A stretch of 64,000 bases of DNA from Ceratothoa steindachneri (taxonomy: Eukaryota; Arthropoda; Malacostraca; Isopoda; Cymothoidae), in NCBI GenBank assembly GCA_963969495.1, contig OZ018318.1:178678246-178742245 (forward strand), written 5' to 3'. This document shows, in pieces, positions 44,940 through 55,939 of the stretch (the stretch's first letter is position 1; each line of letters starts with the position of its first letter). The notes under the pieces were generated by a model that made no database searches, was not told the DNA's origin, and saw only the letters and a program-made list of their open reading frames with translations. The translations under genes and the position numbers were made by a program.

Positions 44940-45432
44940 GGATAATGAGGATATTATAAAACTTTTCTACAGGAATACTATGAGCACAGAACACCAATCA
45001 GATGAAAGAGACATTAAGGACATTATAGAGTGAGGAATAAAACCCATAAACGCCGAGAAAAAGATCGCACTAATCATCTATCAAAATAGATGTACTTCAA
45101 CCCTCTTCATGAAAAATAATCCCAAACTTCCGTTACAACCGAAATAAAAGACACATCTGATATACGAGTACACATGTAAACTAAGAGACTGTGAGCTCCT
45201 ACCTAACTCGTATATCGGCATGACCGAAACCACTCTCTCAAGAAGAATGTCATACCATCTGAACAACGGTGCACCTAAAAAACATACACAGGAAGTACAC
45301 GGAACATGCCTCAACCGAAAAATGATAAAAGAAAACACCAAAATTTTAGACTATGCTCCCAACAGGCGTCAACTGCTCTTGCTTGAAGCTATATATATCC
45401 AAAAGAAGCTACCGAATTTAAACATAGTCTAA
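44940..45432 (+). pseudogene. Penelope-like GIY-YIG endonuclease (second element)
   Basis: The plus strand reads DIKDIIE-stop-GIKPINAEKKIALIIY, then CTSTLFMKNNPKLPLQ, after a stop LIYEYTCKLRDCELLPNSYIGMTETTLSRRM, and finally ENTKILDYAPNRRQLLLLEAIYI. The YTCKLRDC pair and YIG...SRR with a later LLEA are the linker and GIY-YIG motifs of Penelope-like elements. Only the C-terminal third is present. A degenerate ribozyme-like motif follows at 45685. This is a different subfamily from the copy at 37.8 kb, judged by residue differences and the conserved Cys pair. Confidence 0.83.
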
Positions 45433-45684
45433 CTCCAATGAAATCCTGCCCAGCGCAAGAAAAGCAAACAGAGGGACAGGTGTACTCAGAGCTGCCCCTA
45501 GCCACTAATCCCCTCTGACAAGCAGCTTAATTCCCCCCCCCCCCCACTCTCTGGCTACCTACTTCTCCCACCTTTTATCACCTGGATCCAACCTGCCTAT
45601 ACGTGTAGAGCTTCGTTCGTAATTTTGTTAATACATTTCGTAACATATATAAACTGAATACTTTGTAATAATTCCCCATTGTAA

Positions 45685-45717
45685 CTGAAGATGATGCTCG
45701 ATGTATCGACACGCGTC
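45685..45717 (+). ncRNA. Degenerate hammerhead-like motif
   Basis: CTGAAGA at 45685-45691, then T, gat...atc as a possible stem II, and GACA where GAAA is expected. The essential GAAA is broken and stem I is not clear, so it is probably inactive. Placed at the 3' side of the Penelope-like remnant. Confidence 0.4.
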
Positions 45718-45956
45718 AGTTAAATTAAAGAAAGTGCTAAATTACATTAATTTACTTCTACTTTTGGAATAATAACAAGCATCAGTCCCCGATGAACTTC
45801 GGTACGCTTATCCACAGGTTAAACAATAAAGAAAAGGCGAATATAAGACAAATCGAGAAGATTGAAAAAAGAATTATTAATTCGAAACTAGCGGTCGCTT
45901 TTAAGAAAACAAGAAAACATGGTATAGTGAATATATATGGTTCGGTTAATGTATAG

Positions 45957-46110
45957 CAAAACTTGACAGCCGACACTGCTTCAAGTCCTGAAGGCTAAGC
46001 ATCGTCCTCATCAAATACATTCCAATTTTCTGATACGGTAAAATAGATTAACATAAAGGGGACGATGTTCCGCCCTCAGGACCTGAAGCCGTGTCGGTTG
46101 TCAAATTTTG
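45957..46110. repeat. Foldback pair, about 52-bp arms
   Basis: Arms 45957-46008 and 46059-46110 are imperfect inverted copies (about 43 of 52 bases) around a 50-bp spacer. Each arm contains ccgacac, gcttca and gtcctga. A TA tract (46117-46195) follows. It may be two inverted ends of a Penelope-like element. Confidence 0.75.
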
Positions 46111-46113
46111 TTA

Positions 46114-46116
<3 letters not shown>

Positions 46117-46195
<79 letters not shown>
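46117..46195. repeat. (TA)n microsatellite
   Basis: 79 bp of TA between the foldback and a hammerhead-like motif. Confidence 0.92.
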
Positions 46196-46200
<5 letters not shown>

Positions 46201-46246
46201 GAGGATAAATCCCAGAGCCATGAGAAACGGAGGCAGCATCTTTTAA

Positions 46247-46293
46247 TTTTCACAACGTTTCGCAAACTACAAGTTTTCATCTTCAGGCTAAAA
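46247..46293 (-). ncRNA. Hammerhead-ribozyme-like motif
   Basis: On the minus strand: UUUUAGC, CTGAAGA (46280-46286), a stem II with aaac/gttt, GAAA (46258-46261), CG, TT and GTGAAAA. The core is complete, and UUUUAGC/GUGAAAA pairs in six of seven positions as stem I. The extra U before stem II is the same as in 36992-37029. Probably the 3' end of a third Penelope-like copy. Confidence 0.6.
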
Positions 46294-46739
46294 TAAGTTT
46301 ACAAAGTTAATACATATGAAGAAAACTTGAAAAGACCAACATGACATTATTTTAAAAGGTGACCAATTATAAAATATCAGTAAAATGTACTATAAGTTAA
46401 ATTTTTAAATATTAGTGGCTTCGCTACTAATATTAAAATCTAAAAAAAGCAGCCATGGTTAAATTTTTATAAATTTTCTGAACTTCGCCAATTATAATTT
46501 TTTTTAAAAGGAACTCTAAATTAAATTGTCCCCCTTTCAAAATATCCCGTTATAGAGTTATAGAATAGAAGATATATAAAAATAAATTTTCGGAACTTCA
46601 CCATTTTGTTTTTTTGATATTATAAAATAATTATTAGAAATAAGTTCAATAAAAAACCTAAGTCATAACCAAACTAAGATGAAATTTATATTCAAATACT
46701 CAAAAAAATCCCCTTCTTAAATTATAGAGTTAGTGATGA

Positions 46740-46775
<36 letters not shown>

Positions 46776-48401
46776 GAGGTCAAACAGGTAAATGATTTTA
46801 CGAGATAAGTAGTCCTTAAAAGCATAAGGGCGAAAGTTGTCATTAGCAAGAGCGGCTGGGCAACATTTTCGGAAATATGAGGAATTTTTGTCTCTCTTGT
46901 TTTAATGTCGTATTTATGACCTACCTTTAGCCATAACTGCCCCAAAGGGATGATTTGGGGTGCAAATGGCGAAAGCGAACACAGATTTAAGAGGTGGATC
47001 CATAAAAGCTAAAGCAGAGAAAATAGGACGGAAGAATGCCACGCATAATGTGTGCCAGGACCAGATTTAATATTAATCAAATATATGAAGGCCAGGCTCC
47101 CCTCCCCCCTAACCCAATTTCTGTTTTAGTTTAGTTCATCCGACTAATTCAGTCCTTAGATGCCACGGAAGTGAATGCCTACATTAATAATAGATACACA
47201 TGTAAATAGCTCTTAGTTTAAGGAACTATTCCCAAGAAACACAATTGGTATAATGTGGATATTACCAATAAAACCTTGCACTCACCTTGGAATATTTCAG
47301 GCTATAATTCTAATCACAAAATATAAATAATTTACTAGTTTAATCAAAGTCTAATATCATATCAGTAATTAGTCGTGTTAGGTCGTCTGAGCTCAGAAAA
47401 GAGGTGTAGAGAAACACAACTGTATTAGGCAAGAGGTAGAAATTGACTGACCAATCGACCATTTTAGTGCTACCACTTCAATACAATCTAGTGACTTTTA
47501 GCTAGGATACTACACACTTCTATTCGAGTTACATATATTATATTCGCGGTTTTGGCGATTTGGAGGTAGGCGTCGTCTATTACATGTATATTCCATTATT
47601 ACAAAACTCTTTCCCCACACATCCAGTTTCCCAATTCGCATAATATTTCCAGCTTCTCAATAGTCAAGTTCCAAATTAAGTTGGTAATAAATATCAAGGT
47701 AATTTTAGAAACTTTTGGCCCTGATTATTAGGTTCGAGTTCAAATTTAAATGATAAGTTTGACCTCTAAGGTACAGGGTTGATCTTATGGCCTAGTCTAA
47801 ATAAATTCTTATATTAATGTATTTAGACTTATTTCTAATAAACCATTTGTTTTTCGATACAACCTTTTTTGTTTCATATCTATTTACTCCGATTGGGTTT
47901 AAAACACAATAAATATATAAAAAATTAATTCTTTTTCTCTTTTGTTTTTTCATTGGAAATTTATTAAATATCTTCAAACCGAGACAAATATTAATCATAA
48001 ATATACCTAACTCTCTCTCTCTCTTTTTTTTGTTATCCTGTGTTGTTTTAATGAAGCCTATTAATAGGCTTAAATTAATTACGGCGACATGGCCTTCGTG
48101 CCACTCGCCATATGGGTATAGGAAAAGAATGTCCTTCCTTCTCCCTTGCCTAGTTCCACTATTTGGACTCGCCTTAAAAATTTGAGGTTACTATTTTTTA
48201 GCCTATTTGCTCTGCAATTTGATCTGAATACTTGATATTTTCCCTTAAGAGCGACGTAAGGTTTGCTATTTCCAGTTGCTCCTATTTGGTTCGGGATTTC
48301 GGATCCGTTCCGTTTACCGATTAGGAGGGCTAGAACCGCCCAAACTATCCTTACTAGTGGTTTAGAAGGGACTATAAGATGAGAAGAGGAAACCTCTAGG
48401 A
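46294..48401. other. Unassigned AT-rich sequence
   Basis: No recognisable gene. Contains a short TA tract (46743-46772) and a (CT)n run near 48010. The 111-residue minus-strand ORF at 48079-48414 matches nothing I know. Confidence 0.45.
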
Positions 48402-49140
48402 CAGTGTTTCCCAAACCTTTTATGTCGTGATCCTAAACACAAATTGATTTTGTCCTGGCGATCCTCAGGGATGAAATATTATTTCAGGATTATTTTAGTT
48501 TTATCCAATTCAATAAAATTTACTGATTTTGAATATAAGTTACTGATTAATTAATATAATATTGATTGAAGATAATTGTAGGTAAACCTTTATACGCAAG
48601 CAAAAATAGACAAACATTTGACTGCTAACTATAATACTATTTTATAAATGAGCCCTTCTGACTATTCAACTACTATTGAGATAAATATAATAATTTCTTC
48701 AGTTTTTCTAGATTTAGTTTTATCCAATATATCTCACGGGCATTCAATGTTATTTAATAAACAATATATTTTTTTATATTTTCCTGTTGATTGAAGGATA
48801 CTAAAGACACATTTCATATTAATGTAATTTATTGAAACAAAAAGCAATCAAAGAAAATAAACTTTTGGCTGGCATCTTCTTTTGGCTCTTGAAATAGACT
48901 TGATTGAAAAATTGAAAAAAAATATTTTAGTGACTACCGTGATAGTCCTTTATAGTATGTACTAGTTGCTCCAGATTTGACTTGATGTTGATGGATAGAG
49001 AATACCGAAGATCAATTTGATGATCCAGACAGTTCCTTGGTTTAGTCTTGATCGTCACAAAGGCTAAAATTCCTTTTTTGTTCACAGAGGTATGTGGTGG
49101 AAAGTGGAATGAGAGCCTTTTCCACAAACCCCTCTAGTAT
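48402..49140 (-). pseudogene. hAT 3' end with C-terminal dimerisation domain
   Basis: The minus strand at 48927-49140 reads KKGILAFVTIKTKPRNCLDHQIDLRYSLSIN, matching the hAT dimerisation tail (SGFSALVAIKTKYRNRL...DLRLALS). After its stop, a non-coding stretch runs to 48402, where cagtgtttcccaaacc forms a hAT-type inverted terminal repeat. The preceding ctctagga resembles a hAT target site. Upstream coding (higher coordinates) is not recognisable, because a BEL/Pao relic occupies that side. It is the 3' stump of another hAT element. Confidence 0.72.
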
Positions 49141-49309
49141 TAGAGCAGGATTTCAATTTTCTAGTAGAGTTATCCTCCTTGACAAAAAGTGTTCATCGTA
49201 CGCCAGTCCATCTAGTGCAACACTAGTTTAATCCTCGCTCTCCGATGCCCCCAACTTCGAACAAAAAGCCTTGCACTCTCTTTCCCCTTTTTTCCACTAG
49301 AAAGGGGAA

Positions 49310-50150
49310 AAGTGTTGGTAAAGAGGTAAAATCCCAGTTCTCGCTAAGCTTTCGTCAGACAAAAAAAAACTCACTGCAGGAACCGGATAAAGCTATTCAG
49401 AACTTACATCAATGAAGAGAATATTTAACGGATGTAGAGGAATACAATAAACGAGGTAACCAACTTTTTATACCAGGGAGAAAATAATTTCAACCAATTT
49501 AAGCACGACGAAGCAGCCAATATTAGAAAGAAAAGTGAGCTCAGCCTTTTACAACTTGACAAGGTCATGAGTCCAGGAAATATCAACCCATTGGAATCAA
49601 ACTCCCAACTATCTCGTTGTCAAAGTTTGAGAATGATGCTCTGGAATGTAGAAATGGCCTACTCTCAGAAGTGTGCTTGTCTTAGGGGCCAATCGAGGTT
49701 CGAAGCCAAAAGATTGTTAGAGGGATTTCCGACAGCAAACACCTTCTATGAAGGACCTTTAATACTCTTCTAGCATACATATGGTAAAGCTTACGTAATT
49801 ATACCAGTCCATATTAATTTTATGCTCCATTAAAAGCAGCCCAACCCGAATGCTAAAGATTTACGTTCCTTTATTACCTGTTATGGGTGCCACCTGTGTT
49901 CATCAAAAGCTTTAGGGTTAAATTTGGATGATGCATGATTCCTATTTACTGCCATTTTGCTCCGCAAATGACTACCCAGAGGGAACAATAACATCAATAG
50001 AGCTGTACAAAAGGATACATCGACTCTACATACGTTTCCTGCGGCTATCGAGCACGAGATTCAATTCTTAGTCAAGGCGTAGAAAGCCTCTCATAAAGAG
50101 GATTAAAATCGCCCAAATGAAAGCCATCCAAAGAGATATCCTAAAAATGT
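49310..50150 (+). pseudogene. BEL/Pao Gag
   Basis: The best segment (49650-49790) reads CLRGQSRFEAKRLLEGFPTA, then TYGKAYVIIPVHINFML. This is the BEL Gag pattern YL.G.A...I.GL.LT..NY..A...L...YG....II..H. It continues, shifted in frame, with NPNAKDLRSF and SSKALGLNLDDA and ILLRK. The N-terminal stretch (about 49330-49560) is acidic and broken by stops. Gag would form the particle. The assignment is by pattern, without LTRs or a knuckle to support it. Confidence 0.6.
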
Positions 50151-50899
50151 AAAATAAAATTTAAAATCAAGGGCCGGCATTTTTACGTAAGTGGCCCATA
50201 AAATGCACATTATGGGATGGTAATCATTAAGTAACTCTCTGCCGGAAATTTGGGGCCGTTGCAGAAAGGAATCAAAATGCCAAAGGAAAGAACTCTTGAT
50301 TAAATTATCTTAAGCCTCATGTAGGTGAATACAGATTAGGCTATCTACGTTTGCTAGTGCAAAAGTAAACATCATTTTTTTTGTTATGTTTCAAAAAGGA
50401 TACACACAAACCTGCCTACAAGCCCAAGTCTGGACAAAAGTCCACATCCTGATAAAGAAAGCATTCCTAAAGAAAAGGCTTTGTCACCAGTACTCTATCT
50501 AGCACTCCAAGAGTCTTTTGACGATTTAGTGTGGTGATTATCAACTCCAGGAATGGTGCTGCATTGATCACTACTACTACTATGTTACCTATAGTTTCTA
50601 CATAGATATTGTATACCGCAGGGTATTGTTATAAGTAATGGGTTAACAGTTACAGATTCTGTCAATCTGGAACCCTTACCACTTACTAAATAGTTAAGAT
50701 TCCTATTATAACCATGATAAAGCAATTTAGAATGCTTGGTGGTGGAACAATTGCTAACCACCATTTCAACTCCCGGCTTACCTATCTCCAGTCCCCTCAC
50801 TTTTCCTCTAGGTTTCTGATACCACTCGCTTAATCACGCCTCAGTATACCGGTGTGGCGTCGTAAATTGTGAAGATATACAGCTCACCAAGTTATGGGA

Positions 50900-51700
50900 C
50901 TTGAAGACCGTCAGAATAAGAATTGAGGATCCGAAAAATGAAGATCCGCACGACGAAAACCAAAAAATCCTTCGGCATGGAATTGGATCTCCTTATTGAC
51001 GAATATTATTATCCTAGGACTCGACTTGGTACTTCAAAAACATTAGTTAGCGACAAATTCTAAGTGAAACAAATGCTATATTTGACCCTTTGGTTCAAAT
51101 GGCTTTTGTTTTGATCACGGTTAAGATATTCTTTTTAGAACTATAGACCTTAGAGTTAGGATGGAACCAACCCCTCTCTGAAAAATTAACCGGGCGGTGG
51201 AAGAGTACTCATTACGATGGGCAAGCGGTTAAATTATAAACTTTATTACATAAATAATTGTGACAAGTTAAAGAAGCCAACGTGCTGTTTATGATGTTAG
51301 CCAAAAAGTCTATGGAGCCGTAGTAAATGTTTTAGGGGACGCGCATGTGTCCTTATCAGGGCAAAGGCCAAGGTAGCCTAATTAATATAACTCGCAGTTC
51401 TGATATTGAACTTACTGTGGCTAGAATCGCAATACGTTTAGACAAGTTTATCTTTCTTCTAGGCTTATTAAGAGAAAGTAAATATTTAATCAATCGTTAT
51501 GTTGTGTGAGGGCCTTCTCACTTTCGGTTGGCTCTCTACTTTCGTAAATTAGAAACTTACATTCACAACAGTGCCCGTTGTCAAAGATCAACTACCCAAA
51601 GCAACCTGGTGGTACCTGCCAACTGAACAAAATCTTCCAGATGCGTTAAACAGGGGATTACTCATTAAAGACTTTTTTAAAAATAAAATGTGGTAGGCGA
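50900..51700 (+). pseudogene. BEL/Pao RT-RNase H connection fragments
   Basis: Fragments in changing frames read SETNAIFDPLVQMAFVLITV and LGWNQPLSEKLTGRW, the BEL pattern ASSIFDPLG...P..I..K.......W..PLP..L...W. Next come YGAVVNVLGDAHVSL, and at about 51594-51690 TWWYLPTEQNLPDALNRG and LLIKDFFKNKMW, the BEL motif W.hVPt..NPAD..SRG......l....W. The RT catalytic block itself was not found. Confidence 0.65.
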
Positions 51701-52219
51701 GCCCATGTTGTCTTTATACTACTGCTGAGTGACCTACACAAATATCCCAATTGGAGACCTTAATAGGGCTGGTAGAAAGTACCGTAAGTGATGTTCCCGA
51801 GCCGATGTTTGTTCTGTATAGATACATATGTGATCGTATATGTAGATCGTTGATGAAGCTGTACCCACTACCCCGGATGATGTTCAACGCTATTAAAGAT
51901 TTTAAAAACCAAAAGAATAAAGAACATTAAATTAAGCATACCGAAGATTATTGGATGCATAAAACCAAGAGACAAGTATACAAACTGAGTTGAATTATTT
52001 AAGCCTTTCCAATCCGAAACCAGTCCCATATCTTTTATGCACGCAGGATTGATTCGATGTAAGGGATGTCTATAAGAGGCAATTAATGCACCTTGGGAGA
52101 CCAATGTTTTTGGCATCTACCTATTACTTCCCCACTCTTCTCATAGAAAATGCTTAGCAAAGGTTCCATCATTGTGTTGCTGTCGCCATTCTGAGTAAAT
52201 TCCAACAGTGGTGGTGAGC

Positions 52220-52490
52220 ACCAAAATTGCGACAAAGAATTAGGACTATCCTCCACACTTGCGTTACATGCCGTAAGGTTCAAGGAAGTCACTACCATTT
52301 ATTTGCCTATTGTTCATCTTCCGTTGTCGACGGAGCGACAAGATCATGCAACTCCTTTTACGACAACGAGGGTAGACTATACGGGAGCGCTAATCATCCG
52401 CAGAAGAAAGGAGAATATTAAGGTATATTTATGTATCACCATTTACTTTGACGGTCACTTGTGCAATCCATTTGGAATTGATGGAAGATA
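52220..52490 (+). pseudogene. BEL/Pao integrase start
   Basis: MRQRIRTILHTCVTCRKVQG supplies the zinc-binding Cys pair. In the next frame HATPFTTTRVDYTGALIIRR (catalytic Asp in VDYTGAL) and KVYLCITIYF follow, matching BEL integrases (F...GVDF.GP.......KVYI...TC). The sequence ends abruptly at about 52490, just before direct repeat 52520. Confidence 0.78.
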
Positions 52491-52519
52491 ACCCCCTTAA
52501 TACATTAACAAAGATACTA

Positions 52520-52643
52520 AATTTTTCATAGACTTTATGTCAAATTCGAAAAACGCAATCAAATTCCATCTTTATTAAAAAAATTCTCACATACTAATGA
52601 TGATAGATTGATTCTTTCGTATGAGTATGAAAGAGTTGAAATC
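52520..52643. repeat. Direct repeat, left, bracketing the unknown gene
   Basis: About 78% identical to 54504-54622 in the same orientation, with several small indels. It starts aatttttcatagactt and ends gagttgaaatc; cacata.taatgatgat is shared. Shortly after it lies a 9-bp inverted repeat (actaaactg..cagtttagt) near 52654. Confidence 0.75.
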
Positions 52644-52879
52644 ATTACTAAACTGGTCAGTTTAGTTTTTCACGCTGAATCCGAAAATCATGCTCATTTT
52701 ATTTAATGAGATCAAGCTTCTGACATACGAGTATAAGCACATGCCAGAAATTCCTATATTCCGATCTATTTGTAGACAAATGTACACGCAATAGTAAATT
52801 TTGCACTGATTTATACACAGAAGGCTTACAGAATGATCTATTTGATGCCAAGAAGAGTAAAACATACAAAATAGCTATT

Positions 52880-54251
52880 CATGGATGAATGGTGTCTTCA
52901 GTGACTTCCGATTATGCCAAGCAAACACTAAATTCCTTTTTAGGCACCAACAGTAGTCAGTCAGAAAGTTGACATCCCAAAGCCCTTGGTAGCGTTTTTC
53001 CATCACACGGATATCTTGGTGAAAGCGCTTGCCCTGTTATTCACTCAAGTTTCCACAATTCTCAGGAAAAGAGTCCAGGTGGGACCGAAGGAAAGCATTT
53101 TCACTGACTTGCGCGCACCAGGTTTGCGGAAATTATCCATTAAGTCATACTGAAGACTTATGTGGTTTCCAAGGAAGTTTGCAATGACTAACTTAAGGGA
53201 CAACCAGACAGAGAGTTCAGCAAGATTCAGTGATTCATCAAAACTGGTGTCCTTGATGAGCTCCCTTATTTGAGGACCATCAAATACACCTGCCTTTAGT
53301 TTTTCCATGCTGACTTATGGAAGCTTCTGAATGAGGAAAGCAAATCCTCTACTTTTCCTGTCCATTGCCTTGACAAAGTTTTTCATCAAACCGAGTTTGA
53401 TGTGCAGGGGTTTGCTCGGTTCAACCAGAGGGTGGGACAGAACGTTGTATGAACCGTTTTATAACCCTTGTCTTGAAAGCCAATCTTGTCTGATATAATG
53501 CTGGTCGTCAGCCCGACTATCTCACATGCACATAAAGCATGGATACTTTGTATACCCACCTTGAATGCCTAGAATGAGACCAACAACTTTAAAATCTCCA
53601 CAGATCAGCCATTTGTGTTCATGGTAGTTGAGAAGAGACAACAGACAACAGACGGTCCATTCTGTTGCAGGCTTCTTTCATTTCAGCTGAGTGTCCAACA
53701 GGGATCGATGAAAACCTATTACCGTTATTAAGAAGAATTGCCTTGAGACTTCTGTTAGATGAGTCAATGAAAAGTCTCAATTCCATGGCATCATAATTCA
53801 GGCCCATTAAGTTGAGCAGGTCGAAATCAGAGCTAAAACCCACGTTAAAATCAGGTTCAGAAACAAGAATATCGGGGCCATGCGGGCTTGGTTTTATAGC
53901 AGAAGGAACATTGAGGTATTGAATATGGTGCTTCTTCTTGCCAGCGATGCCTTTCAAATTTGTTATGCAGAAGTAGCAGTCGATGACGTGATCTTTGGGG
54001 ACACCAAATGGCATACTCTTTCTTTTATTATTATTTCAATCCCGTAAATTTTCCATACATGTTTTACAGCAAATATGGGGAACAAATCGCTTATCCTGGC
54101 CCCCTAGTTTTACTCCAAAGTAAGCATGATATGCCTTATTTACAATATCCGTGATTTTTGCTTGACGTTCTGGAAGAGCTACATGTCCACAGATGTAACA
54201 AAACCTATTTGGATGATTCTTACACGTACGATCCATTTTAATGCAAATCAA
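52880..54251 (-). pseudogene. Unnamed multicopy protein family (copy 2)
   Basis: The minus-strand N-terminus (54036-54251) has MDRTCKNHPNRFCYICGHVA and HICCKTC, a paired Cys zinc-binding module. Then MPFGVPKDHVIDCYFCITNL (second Cys pair), NVPSAIKPSPHGPDI, LRLFIDSSNRSLKAILLNNG and IPVGHSAEMKE follow. After 53640, in other frames, come HEHKWLICGDFKVVGLILG, QGGYTKYPCFMC, KLGLMKNFVKAMD, GVFDGPQIRELIKDTSFDES, then PENCGN, RFHQDI and FLTDYCWCLKR near 52920. I recognise the family from many invertebrate genomes, where its function is not known to me. Stops and shifts break it, and about 90 residues before LRLFIDSS are missing. Direct repeats bracket the locus. Confidence 0.72.
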
Positions 54252-54503
54252 GACCTGAAAAGATGAATAAAATAGGTTATGTATGGTTACTCATCACTTT
54301 GTAACAAAAGAGAGGTAATAAATGGTTGGATGGTAGCGTTATTTTGGAATATACGTTCTAATATAAATAGAGCATATCATAGAAACCATACCTGACCAAA
54401 GTAGGCTAAGTATATTCTTAAATTCAGCATGCAAAAATAATTCTAAATCAGTTAGAAAACTTATGATCTTTGGAAAATGTTTTGAAATGTAGGCCAGTGT
54501 AAT

Positions 54504-54622
54504 GAATTTTTCAAAGACCTTAAGTCAAAAATTTGAAAAACGCACCAACTTCCAGCTTTATTATAAACTCCTCACATATTAATGATGATGGCTTGATTGC
54601 TTCTTATGAAATAGTTGAAATC
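54504..54622. repeat. Direct repeat, right, bracketing the unknown gene
   Basis: Partner of 52520-52643, starting gaatttttcaaagacctt and ending tagttgaaatc. Confidence 0.75.
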
Positions 54623-54914
54623 TAAAGTAAAACACCCAAATGCTTCCACTGTTTTGAATATTATACATATTAGTAGTGATTCACTCTGAAGAGGAATTGA
54701 TGAGATTTCAGTTCATATCGAGGGGAAATTAAGTGGACAATTAAAGGATACCAAGTTATTAATTCAAAATGATGAAACCATATTTACGAATAACAAACCT
54801 TTCTAATGACGTATTCAATTTTGGAAGATTGTAAATGCCAGGAATAGATTTCATTTACCAAGTTATGAGAAACCAATAAAACAGGTGCATCAATATTGGT
54901 TTGATTAAAAAATA

Positions 54915-55939
54915 CCATAGAAAATTATGTATGTTGTGCTACTGATTGGGCTGTTTCAATGGTCGGGATTCATAAAGGATTTATAGCCCATCTAAAGAAA
55001 TTCTTCCCTGAAATTTTAACTATCCATTATATTATTCACCAGCACCATCTAGTTGTCAAAAATTAATCCAATACTTCATCAATCTTTAACTGTTTGGATT
55101 AAAACCATCAATATGATCAAATGTAAGAGCAATTACGATCGTCTATTCAAAAACATTTGTATTTGCTTATCAATATTTATTGCTCTTTCTTTTACATTTG
55201 AAAGAAACTCTAATTTAGCTGAAACATTTCAAGAATAGAAATGCTAAAAGTATTTGAAAAAAAACTTTATATCCTTTTTAAAGAAATATTCTAAAGGAAT
55301 AATTTCATAGCATATCTGAATTAGCTAATATAAAAGACTTACAAATGAAGATATGAATTACTACCCTCATTTGAGTTTCTTAAAGAGGATATGAATACAA
55401 ATTTTTTAGACTTGTTAAATTTATAAATAATGCCAAAGACGATAAATCTATTTATTTGTGATATATATTGCACTCATGAACGAAGTCTAGAAGAAGTAAC
55501 TGAATTAAAATGTGGTGAAGGAGCTGAATACAGATATAGAAACGGGTGAAACTGTGGTTGGTGGGGATAAAAAACAACAAAGCACTCAAACCATAATTGT
55601 ATTCTGAGATGATTAGGGTACTTTTATGTTTTCCTACATCGTTTATGGTATAAAGTGAATTAGGTTCTGTGTAAACAATTTTGAACAAAGAAAGAAATAG
55701 AAAGAACATATGTGTAAGAGATGATATCAGGGTGAGATTAATTAAAATTTCAAACCAAATATTAAGGAGTTAGCAATTAAACATCAATCTCAGGGGTCAC
55801 ATGGAATGAAAAACTATTGGCAGGTCAAATGTTTAATTTATTCTTTACATTTGACATTAGAGCAGGAGCTTTTTCATTATAATCTGACTAAAGTATGCTT
55901 TTGAGGTGGCGCTGACCCCTAAAGGGTTGAGAAACCTTG
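54915..55939 (+). pseudogene. hAT (SCAND3/ZBED5-like) core and 3' end
   Basis: The plus strand reads CCATDWAVSMVGIHKGFIAHLKK, then PEILTIHYIIHQHHLVVKN, then (next frame, 55053-55238) a helical IKTINMIKCKSNYDRLFKNI. This is the SCAND3/ZBED5-like order TDGAPSMVG..KGF..HLK...HC.IHRQ.L..K.......I...NKIK...LNDRLF. The usual TDG reads TDW, but the catalytic Asp is kept. The gene fades after 55460. At 55924-55939 ggttgagaaaccttg forms a hAT 3' inverted repeat, followed by atctaaaa, a plausible target site. The 5' half was not found. Confidence 0.75.

Larger units (their letters stand above)
49310..52490 (+). mobile_element. BEL/Pao LTR retrotransposon relic
   Basis: Plus-strand remnant with Gag-like sequence (49310-50150), RT/RNase H connection fragments (50900-51700) and an integrase start (52220-52490). 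Most of protease and RT is missing or unreadable, and no LTR was found. All frames are broken. Confidence 0.68.

Noticed and set aside
48079..48414. 111-residue minus-strand ORF
   Set aside because: Its start lies in the hAT inverted repeat and no family pattern is visible.
48402..55939. One single 7.5-kb hAT element
   Set aside because: Both ends are 3' ends in opposite orientation next to their own C-terminal coding parts, and the flanking 8-mers (ctctagga, atctaaaa) match only at the TCTA core.
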